DNA of 51,683 bases, from assembly GCA_013314755.1 (NCBI GenBank), contig JABUFA010000026.1:1-51683 (forward strand), read 5' to 3'. The DNA is from Chthonomonadia bacterium. GTDB taxonomy: Bacteria; Armatimonadota; HRBIN16. Below are positions 8,224 through 16,027 of this stretch, piece after piece. The translations under genes and the position numbers were made by a program. Within the stretch, counting starts at the first letter, position 1. Each line of letters begins with the position of its first letter. Below the pieces are notes generated by a model that did no database searches, had not been told where the DNA came from, and saw only the letters and a program-made list of their open reading frames with translations.

Positions 8224-8505
8224 TCACCTCAAAAGCTGCTGGGATTGTGTCTGCTCCAGCTGCGCAACCCGGTTTTCCAGGTCATCCAGTCGGCGTTCGA
8301 TGCGCTGAAGGGTCTGGTCGAGCGCAAGGTCGTACTGGGTAGCGGTATCTCGCAGCTCCTCCAGCGACTTGCGCAACTGGGCAACCGACTCCGTTTCATT
8401 TTTAGACTGGATTTTGAGCCGCTCCAGATGGTAGCGCGTGATCAGGGCAACAATGAGTGTGGACAGAGCCAGAATAGGAATGGACAGGGCGAATAGCTCT
8501 ATCAT
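8224..8505 (-). CDS. Small membrane protein with coiled coil (first of three paralogues, follows hisA)
   Basis: This 93-residue protein has a hydrophobic segment at about residues 5-23 (FALSIPILALSTLIVALIT), followed by YHLERLKIQSKNE and a coiled coil containing LRDTATQYDLALDQTLQRIE. Its ATG lies only 3 bases after the hisA stop, so translation is probably coupled to the histidine operon. All three paralogues share the (R)xTxTQ(Y/F) element in the middle of the helix, a good candidate for the functional surface. I do not recognise a named family. Confidence 0.7.
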   Translation of the reverse strand: MIELFALSIPILALSTLIVALITRYHLERLKIQSKNETESVAQLRKSLEELRDTATQYDLALDQTLQRIERRLDDLENRVAQLEQTQSQQLLR

Positions 8506-8508
8506 GTG

Positions 8509-9225
8509 TTATCCCACCTTTTCCAGCGCCTCGCGCAGGCTGATAGCCCCGGTGTACAGCGCCTGACCGATGATGACCCCTTCCACGCCGATTTGCTTCA
8601 GCGCCAGCAGGTCATCCATAGACGCCACCCCTCCTGATGCGATGATGGGGATACCCGCCTCGCGTACCAGCAGGCTGAGCATCTCTAGGTTCACTCCACG
8701 CATCGTGCCATCCCGCGCGATGTCGGTGAAGATAGCGCGTCGTACGCCATACTCTGCCATCTGCTTTATAAACTGCAGGGCGTCCACTTCCGTCTGCTCC
8801 TGCCAGCCGCGGATAGCCACCTTCCCGTCGCGTGCGTCCACGCCCAGCACCACCAGGTCGCGCTCCCTGAAGAATATCTTCTGGGCGAACTTGTCATCGC
8901 CGGCGACCATCGCCGTGCCTATCACCACGCGGGCGACTCCAATATTGAACGCCTGCTCCATGTGGTGGATGGCGCGAATCCCCCCGCCCAGCTGTACGGG
9001 GATGCGCACGGCATCAATGATACGCTCCACCACGTCCAGCTGCTGGGGCTTGCCGACACGTGCGCCGTCGAGGTCAACCACATGTAGCCAGCGCGCCCCT
9101 TCCTCCTGCCAGCGCAGGGCGGTTTGAACGGGGTCATCGCTGTATACCGTTTCGGCGTCAAATCGCCCCTGCAGAAGGCGCACGCACCGCCCACCGCGCA
9201 GGTCTATGGCTGGATAGATTTCCAT
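8509..9225 (-). CDS. hisA: Phosphoribosylformimino-5-aminoimidazole carboxamide ribotide isomerase
   Basis: HisA opens the ribose ring of ProFAR to PRFAR in histidine synthesis. The 238-residue protein starts EIYPAIDLRGGRCVRL with the catalytic Asp of the first strand. It keeps VQLGGGIR and VVIGTAMV at the first phosphate site, FTDIARDGTMRG with the second catalytic Asp, and ASGGVASMDDL and GVIIGQALYTG at the C-terminal phosphate site. Length and fold are standard for the family. It follows hisH after about 100 bases and is tightly coupled to three small unrelated genes downstream. hisF is not in the window. Confidence 0.95.
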   Translation of the reverse strand: MEIYPAIDLRGGRCVRLLQGRFDAETVYSDDPVQTALRWQEEGARWLHVVDLDGARVGKPQQLDVVERIIDAVRIPVQLGGGIRAIHHMEQAFNIGVARVVIGTAMVAGDDKFAQKIFFRERDLVVLGVDARDGKVAIRGWQEQTEVDALQFIKQMAEYGVRRAIFTDIARDGTMRGVNLEMLSLLVREAGIPIIASGGVASMDDLLALKQIGVEGVIIGQALYTGAISLREALEKVG

Positions 9226-9291
9226 CTGAGAATCTTTGACCCTACCGCCTGTCCCAAAGTTTCTGCATCCGAAATCAATTTTCTTTCGGTT

Positions 9292-9320
9292 ATCTTATCA
9301 TAAATCTAAACAGAACGCAA
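9292..9320 (-). promoter_or_regulatory. Possible internal promoter for hisA
   Basis: Reading the minus strand, TTGCGT (9320-9315) and TAAGAT (9297-9292) are 17 bases apart in the AT-rich hisH-hisA gap. They would let hisA and the three small genes be transcribed without hisDBH. Confidence 0.35.
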
Positions 9321-9326
9321 AATATT

Positions 9327-9965
9327 TTAAGCTCCGCTCTCTGCGAAGTTGCGCAGGATGCGCAGGCCGACCGCACTGCTCTTCTCCGGGTGGAACTGAA
9401 CCGCTCGGATGTTCGCATGTTGAACCGCACAGCAGAAGTGTACCCCATAATCCGAACGGGCGAGGACCACCTGCTCGTCTTCAGGCTCCGGATAATATGA
9501 GTGCACAAAATAGACATGTGAGCCTTCCGCGACGCCATTGAAGAGGGTATCCTGCCGAACGATATGCAGAGCGTTCCAGCCGATATGCGGCACTTTCAGC
9601 AGGTTGCCCTGGCTGTCCCTCAGTCCTTCGGGGAAGCGCACCACCCTGCCGCGCAGGATGCCCAATCCCCGCTCGCGTTCGGCTGTCCAGGTCTCCTCGC
9701 TGTAGTCGAACAGCAGTTGCAGTCCTAAGCAGATGCCCAGAAACGGCTTGCCCGACTCAATGCATTCGCGGATTGCCCTGTCCAGACCGGCGCGACGCAG
9801 GTTCTCCATCGCCGCCCCAAACGCGCCCACGCCCGGCAGGATGACCTTATCCGCCCGGCGCACAGCTTCGGGGTCGGAAGTGATTTCCGCCTCGTAGCCC
9901 AGCTTCTGCAGGGCTTTCTGCACACTGCGCAGGTTGCCCATGCCGTAGTCCACAATCGCAATCAT
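9327..9965 (-). CDS. hisH: Imidazole glycerol phosphate synthase, glutamine amidotransferase subunit
   Basis: HisH releases ammonia from glutamine for the HisF synthase. This 212-residue class I amidotransferase begins MIAIVDYGMGNLRSV. It has the oxyanion region ILPGVGAFG, the nucleophile elbow GICLGLQLLF (catalytic Cys) and the C-terminal His and Glu in VQFHPEKS. The ATG at 9965 lies 2 bases after the hisB stop, so the two are coupled; the frame upstream of it is only the shadow of hisB. Its partner HisF is not encoded nearby, so the his genes are split in this genome. Confidence 0.95.
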   Translation of the reverse strand: MIAIVDYGMGNLRSVQKALQKLGYEAEITSDPEAVRRADKVILPGVGAFGAAMENLRRAGLDRAIRECIESGKPFLGICLGLQLLFDYSEETWTAERERGLGILRGRVVRFPEGLRDSQGNLLKVPHIGWNALHIVRQDTLFNGVAEGSHVYFVHSYYPEPEDEQVVLARSDYGVHFCCAVQHANIRAVQFHPEKSSAVGLRILRNFAESGA

Positions 9966-9967
9966 CG

Positions 9968-10558
9968 CTACAGCACCCCTTTGGTGCTGGGCACTCCCGT
10001 CTCTCTCGGGCGATAGCGCACCGCCTCCGCCAGCGCACGTCCCAGCGCCTTGAAGGTCGCCTCGGCGATGTGGTGGGCGTTGTGACCAGCCAGCTGGCGC
10101 ACGTGTAGATTCATGGGCACGTTGGACGCGAAGGCACGCAGGAACTCCTCCACCAGCTCGGCGGGCATCTGTCCCAGCATCACCGGCGGCAGTTGCAGAT
10201 CGCATCCCATGTACGCCCGTCCCGACAGGTCCACCGCCACCATCACTAAGGCATCGTCCATCGGCACGACGGCGTGCCCGTAGCGTTCGATGCCGCGCTT
10301 GTCACCCAGCGCACGCTGTAGCGCCAGCCCCATGCAAATCCCCACGTCCTCTACCGTGTGGTGAGCGTCTACCTCCAGGTCGCCCTTCGCCTGAACCACG
10401 CCATCAAACAGGGCGTGCCGAATGACGTGCGTCAGCATGTGGTTCAGGAAGCCGATGCCTGTTTCCACATCTGCCTTGCCGCTGCCGTCCAGGTGCAGGC
10501 TCACATGCACGCTGGTCTCGGCGGTTTCGCGGTCTACCTGCGCCATGCGCTCTTCCAT
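9968..10558 (-). CDS. hisB: Imidazoleglycerol-phosphate dehydratase
   Basis: HisB removes water from imidazole glycerol phosphate. The 196-residue monofunctional protein has the two metal-binding histidine clusters of the family, DAHHTVEDVGI near residue 66 and GHNAHHIAEATFKALGRAL near residue 160, with the usual GFLNHMLTH early on. There is no fused histidinol phosphatase domain, as is normal outside enterics. It sits 26 bases behind hisD. The shared transcript with hisD and hisH is inferred from spacing. Confidence 0.95.
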   Translation of the reverse strand: MEERMAQVDRETAETSVHVSLHLDGSGKADVETGIGFLNHMLTHVIRHALFDGVVQAKGDLEVDAHHTVEDVGICMGLALQRALGDKRGIERYGHAVVPMDDALVMVAVDLSGRAYMGCDLQLPPVMLGQMPAELVEEFLRAFASNVPMNLHVRQLAGHNAHHIAEATFKALGRALAEAVRYRPRETGVPSTKGVL

Positions 10559-10584
10559 ATCTTAATCCCCCGGTGTTCAGATTC

Positions 10585-11892
10585 TCATGCCTGTTCAGGC
10601 TGTTCGCCCATTCTGCACTGCACCGCTAAGCGATGGGCGTCCAGCCCTTCCACCTGCGCCAGCGTCTGGATGGCGTCGGCGACCTCTTGCAGGGCGTCGC
10701 GCGTGAAGCCAATCACGCTGGTCTTTTTGACGAAATCGTCCACGTTCAGCGGCGAGGCATAGCGGGCGGTTCCGCTGGTGGGCAGGGTATGGCTCGGTCC
10801 CGCCACGTAGTCTCCCAGCGACTGGGGAGAGTAGTCGCCCATCAGCACCGCGCCGGCGCACCGAATGCCCGGCAGATAGCGCCACGGCTCGGCGACCATC
10901 AGCGCGAGGTGTTCGGGAGCGCAGGCGTTTGCTAATTCCACCGCCTCGTCCATATCGCGCGTGATGATGATGCCGCCGTTGTGGGCGAGTGTCTGCTGTA
11001 AAATGTCGCGCCGCGGGAGGTCGGCTATTGCCCTCTCAATCTCCTGCAGTACCGCCTGCACGAGGGCAGGGGAAGGGGTTATCAGGAACGCGGCGGTATG
11101 CACGTCATGTTCCGCCTGCGTCAGCATGTCCATCGCCACAAAGCGGGCGTTTGCGCTCTCGTCGGCGAGAATGCATACCTCGCTGGGACCCGCCAGCATA
11201 TCAATGCCCACCTGTCCGTACACCAGCTTCTTGGCGACGGTCACGTAGATATTGCCCGGACCCACGACCTTATCCACCGCAGGGACCGTTTGCGTGCCGT
11301 ATGCCATCGCGGCAATCGCCTGGGCGCCGCCCACCTTGAACACGCGATGTACGCCAGCCTCCTGCGCGGCAAGCAGTACCAGCGGGTGCACCGTGCCGTC
11401 CTTGCGCGGAGGGGTGCACAGCAGTATCTCTTCCACCCCTGCCACCTGCGCCGGGATGGCGCACATCAGCACCGAGCTGGGGTATACCGCCAGCCCGCCC
11501 GGCACATACACCCCCACCCGACGCAGGGGGGTAATCATCTGTCCGACCAGCCCGCCGTGTTCATCCACATCAAACCATGAACTGCGCTTCTGGTGCTCAT
11601 GGAATCGGCGGATGCGGCGTGCGGCGAGGCGAAGGGCGTCGGCAACTGGAGGTGGAACGTCGCGCCCTGCCTGCTGGAACTCTTCAGGTGTTACCTCCAG
11701 GCTGTCGAGCTGAACGCCGTCAAATCGGGCGGTGTATTCGCGCAGGGCGAGGTCGCCACGCGAGGCGACGTCGTTCAGGATTGTGCGCACCCGCGCCTCC
11801 ACTTCCGCGTCGTCCAGCGCCAGCGAGCGGCGGAGCAGTGCCGTTATCTCCTCACGAGATGTGTTCTCTGTTGAAACCACACGCATGAGCAT
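10585..11892 (-). CDS. hisD: Histidinol dehydrogenase
   Basis: HisD carries out the two final NAD-dependent oxidations to histidine. The 435-residue protein has VGVYVPGGLAVYPSS, KVGGAQAIAAMAYGT, KVVGPGNIYVTVAKK and DMLAGPSEV. The zinc-site residues lie in LTQAEHDVHTAA (Gln and His), GDYSPQSLGDYVAGPSH (Asp) and GLDAHRLAV (His). It is the first gene of the operon and has a good promoter and a leader hairpin upstream. Two ATGs, at 11892 and 11886, are close together; an AAGAGAG stretch precedes both and the choice adds only two residues. Confidence 0.95.
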   Translation of the reverse strand: MLMRVVSTENTSREEITALLRRSLALDDAEVEARVRTILNDVASRGDLALREYTARFDGVQLDSLEVTPEEFQQAGRDVPPPVADALRLAARRIRRFHEHQKRSSWFDVDEHGGLVGQMITPLRRVGVYVPGGLAVYPSSVLMCAIPAQVAGVEEILLCTPPRKDGTVHPLVLLAAQEAGVHRVFKVGGAQAIAAMAYGTQTVPAVDKVVGPGNIYVTVAKKLVYGQVGIDMLAGPSEVCILADESANARFVAMDMLTQAEHDVHTAAFLITPSPALVQAVLQEIERAIADLPRRDILQQTLAHNGGIIITRDMDEAVELANACAPEHLALMVAEPWRYLPGIRCAGAVLMGDYSPQSLGDYVAGPSHTLPTSGTARYASPLNVDDFVKKTSVIGFTRDALQEVADAIQTLAQVEGLDAHRLAVQCRMGEQPEQA

Positions 11893-11923
11893 TCTCTCTT
11901 ACCGTCCACAGCCAAAAATGACA

Positions 11924-11940
11924 GGGGCGATGAACGCCCC
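11924..11940 (-). other. Hairpin in the hisD leader
   Basis: On the minus strand GGGGCG (11940-11935) pairs with CGCCCC (11929-11924) around TTCAT. TGTCATTTTTGG follows, so it is a weak terminator-like element between the promoter and hisD. No His-rich leader peptide is visible, so classical attenuation is not supported. Confidence 0.4.
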
Positions 11941-11958
11941 CGCACATCTGCCTGATGT

Positions 11959-11988
11959 ATTGTACGCTTTCCGATGGCGCTTCGTCAA
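11959..11988 (-). promoter_or_regulatory. Promoter of the hisDBHA operon
   Basis: On the minus strand TTGACG (11988-11983) and TACAAT (11964-11959) are separated by 18 bases. The start site would fall near 11952, about 60 bases before hisD. The -35 box begins 5 bases after the stop of the upstream dehydrogenase gene. Confidence 0.65.
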
Positions 11989-11992
11989 CGGG

Positions 11993-12979
11993 TCAGGGCA
12001 CGGCAACAGGCACACCCCGTTCCTGCGACAGGTAGGCGGCCTCACACATCGCTACCGCCTGCCGACCGTCCCAGCCGGTGAAGATGGGCGGTTTGTCGTG
12101 CAGAACCCAGTCCACGAAGGAGCGCAGTTCGCGCACATAGGGGTCGCCATACTCCTGCTGAGCCTCTTCCACGGAGACCACCGTCTCCTTTTCGCCCAGC
12201 CGCGCCCAGCGCAGGCTTCCCCCGAAACCACCGTGTGCTATCGCGCCGCCTTCGCAGATGATATGCACCCGATACTCGCCCACCGCGGCGGACAGGCTGG
12301 CTTCCAGGTCGCCAATGCCGCCGTTTTCAAAGTCAATAATCACGTAGGCGACGTCCTCGTACTCCATCTTGCCCAGCAGATTGAACATGCGGGCGTATAC
12401 CTGCTTCGGCTCGCCCATCACCGTGCGCATGTAGTCCAGCTCATGCACGTTCGTCTCCAGAAGCATCCCGCCGGCAAGCTCGCGCTTCACCCGCCAGCCG
12501 GAATGGAACACTGTTGCGTAGCCCGCGCGGGTCATGGCGATGGCTCTGGGCTTGCCGATTTCGCCCGAGGCGATGATGTCCAGCGATTTCTGGAACAGCG
12601 GGAACAGGCGCAATACCTGCCCGACCATCAGTTTAACGCCAGCCTCTTCGGCGGCGCGGTTCATGCGGTCGCATCGCTCCACCGAAATCTCCATCGGCTT
12701 CTCCAGAAAGATATGCTTGCCCGCCTGCGCCGCCGCCAGCGTGGGTTCCAGATGCAGTCCGCACGGCGTGCCAATCACCACCGCGTCAATCGCTTCTCGG
12801 CTCAGCATCTCTTCGTAGTCGGTGTAGAACGAGGCGTTGAGCTCGTCGGCAGCGGCTTTGCGTTCGGGGTTGGTATCCGAAGCGGCGACCACCACCGCAT
12901 CTTCAAACTGCTGTAGTCGCTGTGCCAGCGCGGCTGCCATTCCCCCAATACCGATAACGCCAAATCGAAGTTTGTCCAT
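11993..12979 (-). CDS. Gfo/Idh/MocA-family oxidoreductase
   Basis: These are NAD(P)-dependent dehydrogenases that mostly act on sugars, inositols or sugar acids. The 328-residue protein has an N-terminal Rossmann motif GVIGIGGMAAALAQ. It also has DAVVIGTPCGLH and the catalytic-lysine motif HIFLEKPMEI, then the family's alpha/beta C-terminal domain starting near AIAMTRAGYA. The ATG at 12979 is preceded by GAGAGGCAACG. A GTG at 13006 with AGGAGG two bases away would add nine residues and is less likely. The substrate cannot be named. It lies just upstream of hisD but the his promoter between them suggests separate control. Confidence 0.85.
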   Translation of the reverse strand: MDKLRFGVIGIGGMAAALAQRLQQFEDAVVVAASDTNPERKAAADELNASFYTDYEEMLSREAIDAVVIGTPCGLHLEPTLAAAQAGKHIFLEKPMEISVERCDRMNRAAEEAGVKLMVGQVLRLFPLFQKSLDIIASGEIGKPRAIAMTRAGYATVFHSGWRVKRELAGGMLLETNVHELDYMRTVMGEPKQVYARMFNLLGKMEYEDVAYVIIDFENGGIGDLEASLSAAVGEYRVHIICEGGAIAHGGFGGSLRWARLGEKETVVSVEEAQQEYGDPYVRELRSFVDWVLHDKPPIFTGWDGRQAVAMCEAAYLSQERGVPVAVP

Positions 12980-13174
12980 CGTTGCCTCTCTGTGCGTAGC
13001 GCGCACAACCTCCTTTCTGGGATGGTTATGTCAGGATTCGCGATGGGGTGGTGTTGTTCCTGTGCCTGCTGGCGCGTTGCGAGAGGCGGAGACGTCGCTA
13101 TACAGCAATCCTTGCAAAAAAACCGATGAAATTTTTCCTCTCAACCCCTAAAAACCCCAGTTTTGGTACGATTC

Positions 13175-13184
13175 TTGCTATATA
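13175..13184 (+). promoter_or_regulatory. Possible extended -10 promoter before the RHS island
   Basis: TTGCTATATA contains TGC directly before TATATA, an extended -10 pattern, without a clear -35 box. Transcription would begin close to the GTG at 13191, so the first cassette could be leaderless. This is speculative. Confidence 0.3.
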
Positions 13185-13190
13185 TAGGGA

Positions 13191-14045
13191 GTGGAAAACC
13201 TGTATGACGGCGAAGAGCTGGTGTGTGAGTTAGACGCCAGCGGCAATGTGGTTGCAGGCATAGTGCACGGCGCAAACGGCTTGCTGGTGTATGGGAGTGT
13301 GGGTTATCAGTTTGACCCGCAGGGGAACAGCACGCACCTTCTCAACGATAACGGCTATGCAGTTAGCCATCTTGCCTACGACGCCTGGGGTGAGTTAAAA
13401 TGGGGCAGTAACCCCACGCCGTATGGCTACAAAGGGCAATGGGGTTATTACAGAGACATGGAGACGGGCTTACTGTTACTCACCTATCGCTACTTTGACC
13501 CCGCCACGGGCAGGTTTCTCACCCGCGACCCGATTGGGGTGGAAGGGGGTGTGAATTTGTATGCGTATGTGCGCAATGGGGTGGTAAAATCTGCAGACCC
13601 GTCAGGTTTCGCAACGTGGTGCGAGGTTGATCCGGGCAAATTCGGCACCTATTATCACGCGTTTATCAGATTTGACCTGATCGAGTGTAACGGAAGTAAA
13701 TCGTACGGTTTTTGGCCTGCCATATCATGTCCGATATTTCCTTGGCTAGGAAACTGGGAATCTCCAGATCGTCACGAGGAGCAGTGTACGCCTGTGCTGA
13801 GAAACAATGATATCCGCTTTGAAAAGGCTCTGTGTGAGTGTATCACAGAGAGCGTGAATCGCTGGCGTATATATCAGTTCCCGTGCTATGCTTGTGGAAC
13901 ATGGGTCAAAGACATGTGGAACTGTGCAAAAGAGCGAACATACTCAAGACCTCCCGTGCCACGGCCCGACCCTATTTTTCCTCCCGGCACTGTCCTACCG
14001 GGTCAGTGTATACGATTACCAAATGGACGGGAGATTTGTGGATAG
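13191..14045 (+). CDS. Orphan RHS cassette 1: truncated RHS core plus variable C-terminal toxin-like domain
   Basis: The 284-residue product starts inside the RHS core (LYDGEELVCELDASGNVV) and contains the core-closing block GYYRDMETGLLLLTYRYFDP, ATGRFLTRDPIGVEGG and LYAYVRNG. In full RHS toxins the core encapsulates a C-terminal effector. Here the N-terminal thousand or so residues are missing. From about residue 140 a unique domain follows, with YYHAFIRF, SKSYGFWP and a late CYACGTWVKDMW. The early His and late Cys recall permuted papain-like folds, which is my inference. The start is uncertain (GTG at 13191, just after an in-frame stop). A propeller-like gene follows 11 bases later. Confidence 0.75.
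   Translation: MENLYDGEELVCELDASGNVVAGIVHGANGLLVYGSVGYQFDPQGNSTHLLNDNGYAVSHLAYDAWGELKWGSNPTPYGYKGQWGYYRDMETGLLLLTYRYFDPATGRFLTRDPIGVEGGVNLYAYVRNGVVKSADPSGFATWCEVDPGKFGTYYHAFIRFDLIECNGSKSYGFWPAISCPIFPWLGNWESPDRHEEQCTPVLRNNDIRFEKALCECITESVNRWRIYQFPCYACGTWVKDMWNCAKERTYSRPPVPRPDPIFPPGTVLPGQCIRLPNGREICG
13199..13600 (+). repeat. RHS-core DNA repeat, copy 1
   Basis: Bases 13199-13532 are nearly identical to 15190-15523. Bases 13439-13600 match 16842-17003, and 13331-13360 match 18649-18678 exactly. The identity starts abruptly at 13199, marking a recombination junction. Confidence 0.9.
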
Positions 14046-14056
14046 AGAAATCAAAA

Positions 14057-15013
14057 ATGTACCGCTTTTCCTGCTTAAAAAAGTGTGTTTTAGGCTGCTT
14101 GATATTGCTATCGGCGGTTATAACGGTTACATTCTGGCAGCTAGGCGTGTTCACGCCGAAAGTGGCCCCTCCCTGTCTCCTTGTGTACAACGATTATGCT
14201 GCTCTTCATGTAGTATATCGGGGCACAAAGGTTGAATTGCCATTCTATAGGCGGTCTCGCAGACTTTATACTGGAGTATCAACCTGCTTAACCCTAAGTG
14301 GGCTGATATTCTACTTTTGCGAGGACACCAAAATCGGCTTGTTGCCGCTATGGTATATCTTTGACTGGAAACCTCTCTCGGAACGAAGGCGCGAGCCTCT
14401 TGCTTCGGCTATTCAATGGATACCTGTTCCAGAGAAACTCCAGCATGAGCTCTTGCAGCTGCACGCATCTAGTCAACTACTGTTCATAACGCATGTTTCC
14501 TCAGCAGAGAATGATGGGCGTAAATCAACAGTCTTTTACTGTACCCTGTCTTCACTCGGTTCATGGCGCACGATGGGGACGAATATACTATCTGTACGTG
14601 CGCATCCCCATGAAGGTCGGTATGCAATCCTTGACCGGCGAGGTTTCGTGGCTATCTGTAGCCCATCTGGGCAAGAGGAGGTTCGGATTAAGGCTGATGA
14701 TGTCATATACAACCTGATTGACTGGGATGTAGACTTCTTGCGTAAGGAGGTTTTCTTCCTGATACGGAAGCCATCTGCCACCATTATACGCCGCGGCACT
14801 GGATTCGAGACCACGATAAGATTAAGTAAACTAATTACTCCTCTTTACATCAACGTATGTCCTGCACAGAAGCAAATACTGACAACAAGTTATATAACAG
14901 GACCAATCGTTGTTATCAATGCACATGAATACAATGGAAGATGGCGAGGGGAGGTGAAAGGGGTACGAGGAACCAACATCGTATTCAAGCCCTACGTCTC
15001 AGCAGGAGGGTAG
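14057..15013 (+). CDS. Membrane-anchored beta-propeller-like protein, possible immunity protein of cassette 1
   Basis: This 318-residue protein has one N-terminal membrane helix (VLGCLILLSAVITVTFWQLG) and a predicted beta-rich body. Propeller-like stretches include ILSVRAHPHEGRYAILDRRG and FVAICSPSGQEEVRIKA. I chose the ATG at 14057; a longer frame to 13838 would run through the end of the toxin gene in another frame. It follows the cassette 1 stop by 11 bases, the usual place for an immunity gene. An immunity role is inferred from position only. Base composition is more AT-rich than in the neighbouring metabolic genes, as often seen in such islands. Confidence 0.6.
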   Translation: MYRFSCLKKCVLGCLILLSAVITVTFWQLGVFTPKVAPPCLLVYNDYAALHVVYRGTKVELPFYRRSRRLYTGVSTCLTLSGLIFYFCEDTKIGLLPLWYIFDWKPLSERRREPLASAIQWIPVPEKLQHELLQLHASSQLLFITHVSSAENDGRKSTVFYCTLSSLGSWRTMGTNILSVRAHPHEGRYAILDRRGFVAICSPSGQEEVRIKADDVIYNLIDWDVDFLRKEVFFLIRKPSATIIRRGTGFETTIRLSKLITPLYINVCPAQKQILTTSYITGPIVVINAHEYNGRWRGEVKGVRGTNIVFKPYVSAGG

Positions 15014-15088
15014 CGTCCTTTTGGATTCTTAGAACATCGTGTATCATGGGGCAGACAACTAGCTGGGCATGCCGGTCCGCAGTTTGAC

Positions 15089-16027
15089 GTGGAGAACCAT
15101 CTGGTAGCCTATGGCAACGTGTTGACGGCAGGCTACAACGGGGACGGTTTGCGTGTGTGGAAGCAGACGGCAGGTGGCAGAAGGTATTTCCTGTATGACG
15201 GCGAAGAGCTGGTGTGTGAGTTAGACGCCAGCGGCAATGTGGTTGCAGGCATAGTGCACGGGGCAAACGGCTTGCTGGTGTATGGCAGTGCGGGCTATCA
15301 GTTTGACCCGCAGGGGAACAGCACGCACCTTCTCAACGATAACGGCTATGCAGTTAGCCATCTTGCCTACGACGCCTGGGGTGAGTTAAAATGGGGCAGT
15401 AACCCCACCCCGTATGGCTACAAAGGGCAATGGGGCTACTACAGGGACATGGAGACAGGGCTGTTACTATTAACCCATCGCTACCTCGACCCCGCATCGG
15501 GCAGGTTCCTGACTAGAGACCCGGAAGAAACAGAGACCGATGCAAATCTGTATGCCTACCTTGCCAATCAGGTAGTAGCCCCGCCTAAACCGGGACAGGA
15601 CGAACGAGAAGGAGATGAGGAAATAGAACCTCTCCCAAAACCTCCAAAACCGACGCCCAAACCCGGGTTTGGCAGTTGGCCTGCACGTTGCATCTGTATC
15701 TTAGGTCTGCTGTTGTGTGCTAAGCCGACAGCTCCTCCAGAGAGCGACGAATTGTATCCTGGTCCTGAGCCTCCATGTAGTGATTATGAAGGCAAGGGCT
15801 ACAAATACACCAGCTTCGGGCAGGCGTTGAGTGCATGTTTGAGACATGGTGAAAAACCACGACGCAAAAATAGAACAGACATCACCCCTGCCTGTAAGGG
15901 TGGCAAAGGCGATCATGGCACATATTGGGTCGGTCGCTATGTTGTAACCGTACTGTGTTGTCCCTGCAGCACGAACAAAGGCGTTACGGCGAAGCGATGC
16001 AAATGTGAAAGGAAGCCGCGCAGATGA
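15089..16027 (+). CDS. Orphan RHS cassette 2: truncated RHS core plus cysteine-rich basic C-terminal domain
   Basis: The 312-residue product starts earlier in the core than cassette 1 (VLTAGYNGDGLRVWKQT) and shares its closing block, ending SGRFLTRDPEETETDANLYA. A proline-rich linker (PLPKPPKPTPKPG), a short hydrophobic stretch and a basic, cysteine-rich tail (LCCPCSTNKGVTAKRCKCER) follow. The tail is a candidate effector of unknown activity. The GTG start at 15089 is a guess: the frame is open back to the stop at 15013, and the real upstream RHS part is missing. The next gene overlaps it by ATGA, as expected for a toxin-immunity pair. Confidence 0.75.
   Translation: MENHLVAYGNVLTAGYNGDGLRVWKQTAGGRRYFLYDGEELVCELDASGNVVAGIVHGANGLLVYGSAGYQFDPQGNSTHLLNDNGYAVSHLAYDAWGELKWGSNPTPYGYKGQWGYYRDMETGLLLLTHRYLDPASGRFLTRDPEETETDANLYAYLANQVVAPPKPGQDEREGDEEIEPLPKPPKPTPKPGFGSWPARCICILGLLLCAKPTAPPESDELYPGPEPPCSDYEGKGYKYTSFGQALSACLRHGEKPRRKNRTDITPACKGGKGDHGTYWVGRYVVTVLCCPCSTNKGVTAKRCKCERKPRR
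15190..15523 (+). repeat. RHS-core DNA repeat, copy 2
   Basis: This copy is collinear and nearly identical with 13199-13532 (offset 1991). The similarity stops sharply after the RDP codons, where the two C-terminal domains diverge. Confidence 0.9.

Noticed and set aside
11893-11958. Search for a His-rich leader peptide ahead of hisD
   Set aside because: No short frame with consecutive His codons is present between the promoter and hisD, so classical his attenuation is not supported.
11732-12916. A long open frame on the plus strand, opposite the Gfo/Idh/MocA gene and the hisD start
   Set aside because: It is an antisense shadow. The minus-strand frames encode clear family motifs, and this one has no recognisable domain, no ribosome site and low-complexity composition. 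Similar shadows opposite the propeller genes, trp genes and the malic enzyme gene were left out for the same reason.
13838-14056. A longer N-terminus for the propeller-like gene at 14057
   Set aside because: It would overlap the cassette 1 toxin end by about 200 bases in another frame. The residues before MYRFSCLKK do not look like a protein start, and a membrane helix follows directly after that ATG.
14041-15088. Frame continuity between immunity-like genes and the following RHS fragments (same frame after the stop at 15013 and again at 16824)
   Set aside because: One third of such junctions would agree by chance, and the protein ends before each junction look natural. I do not read it as a readthrough system.
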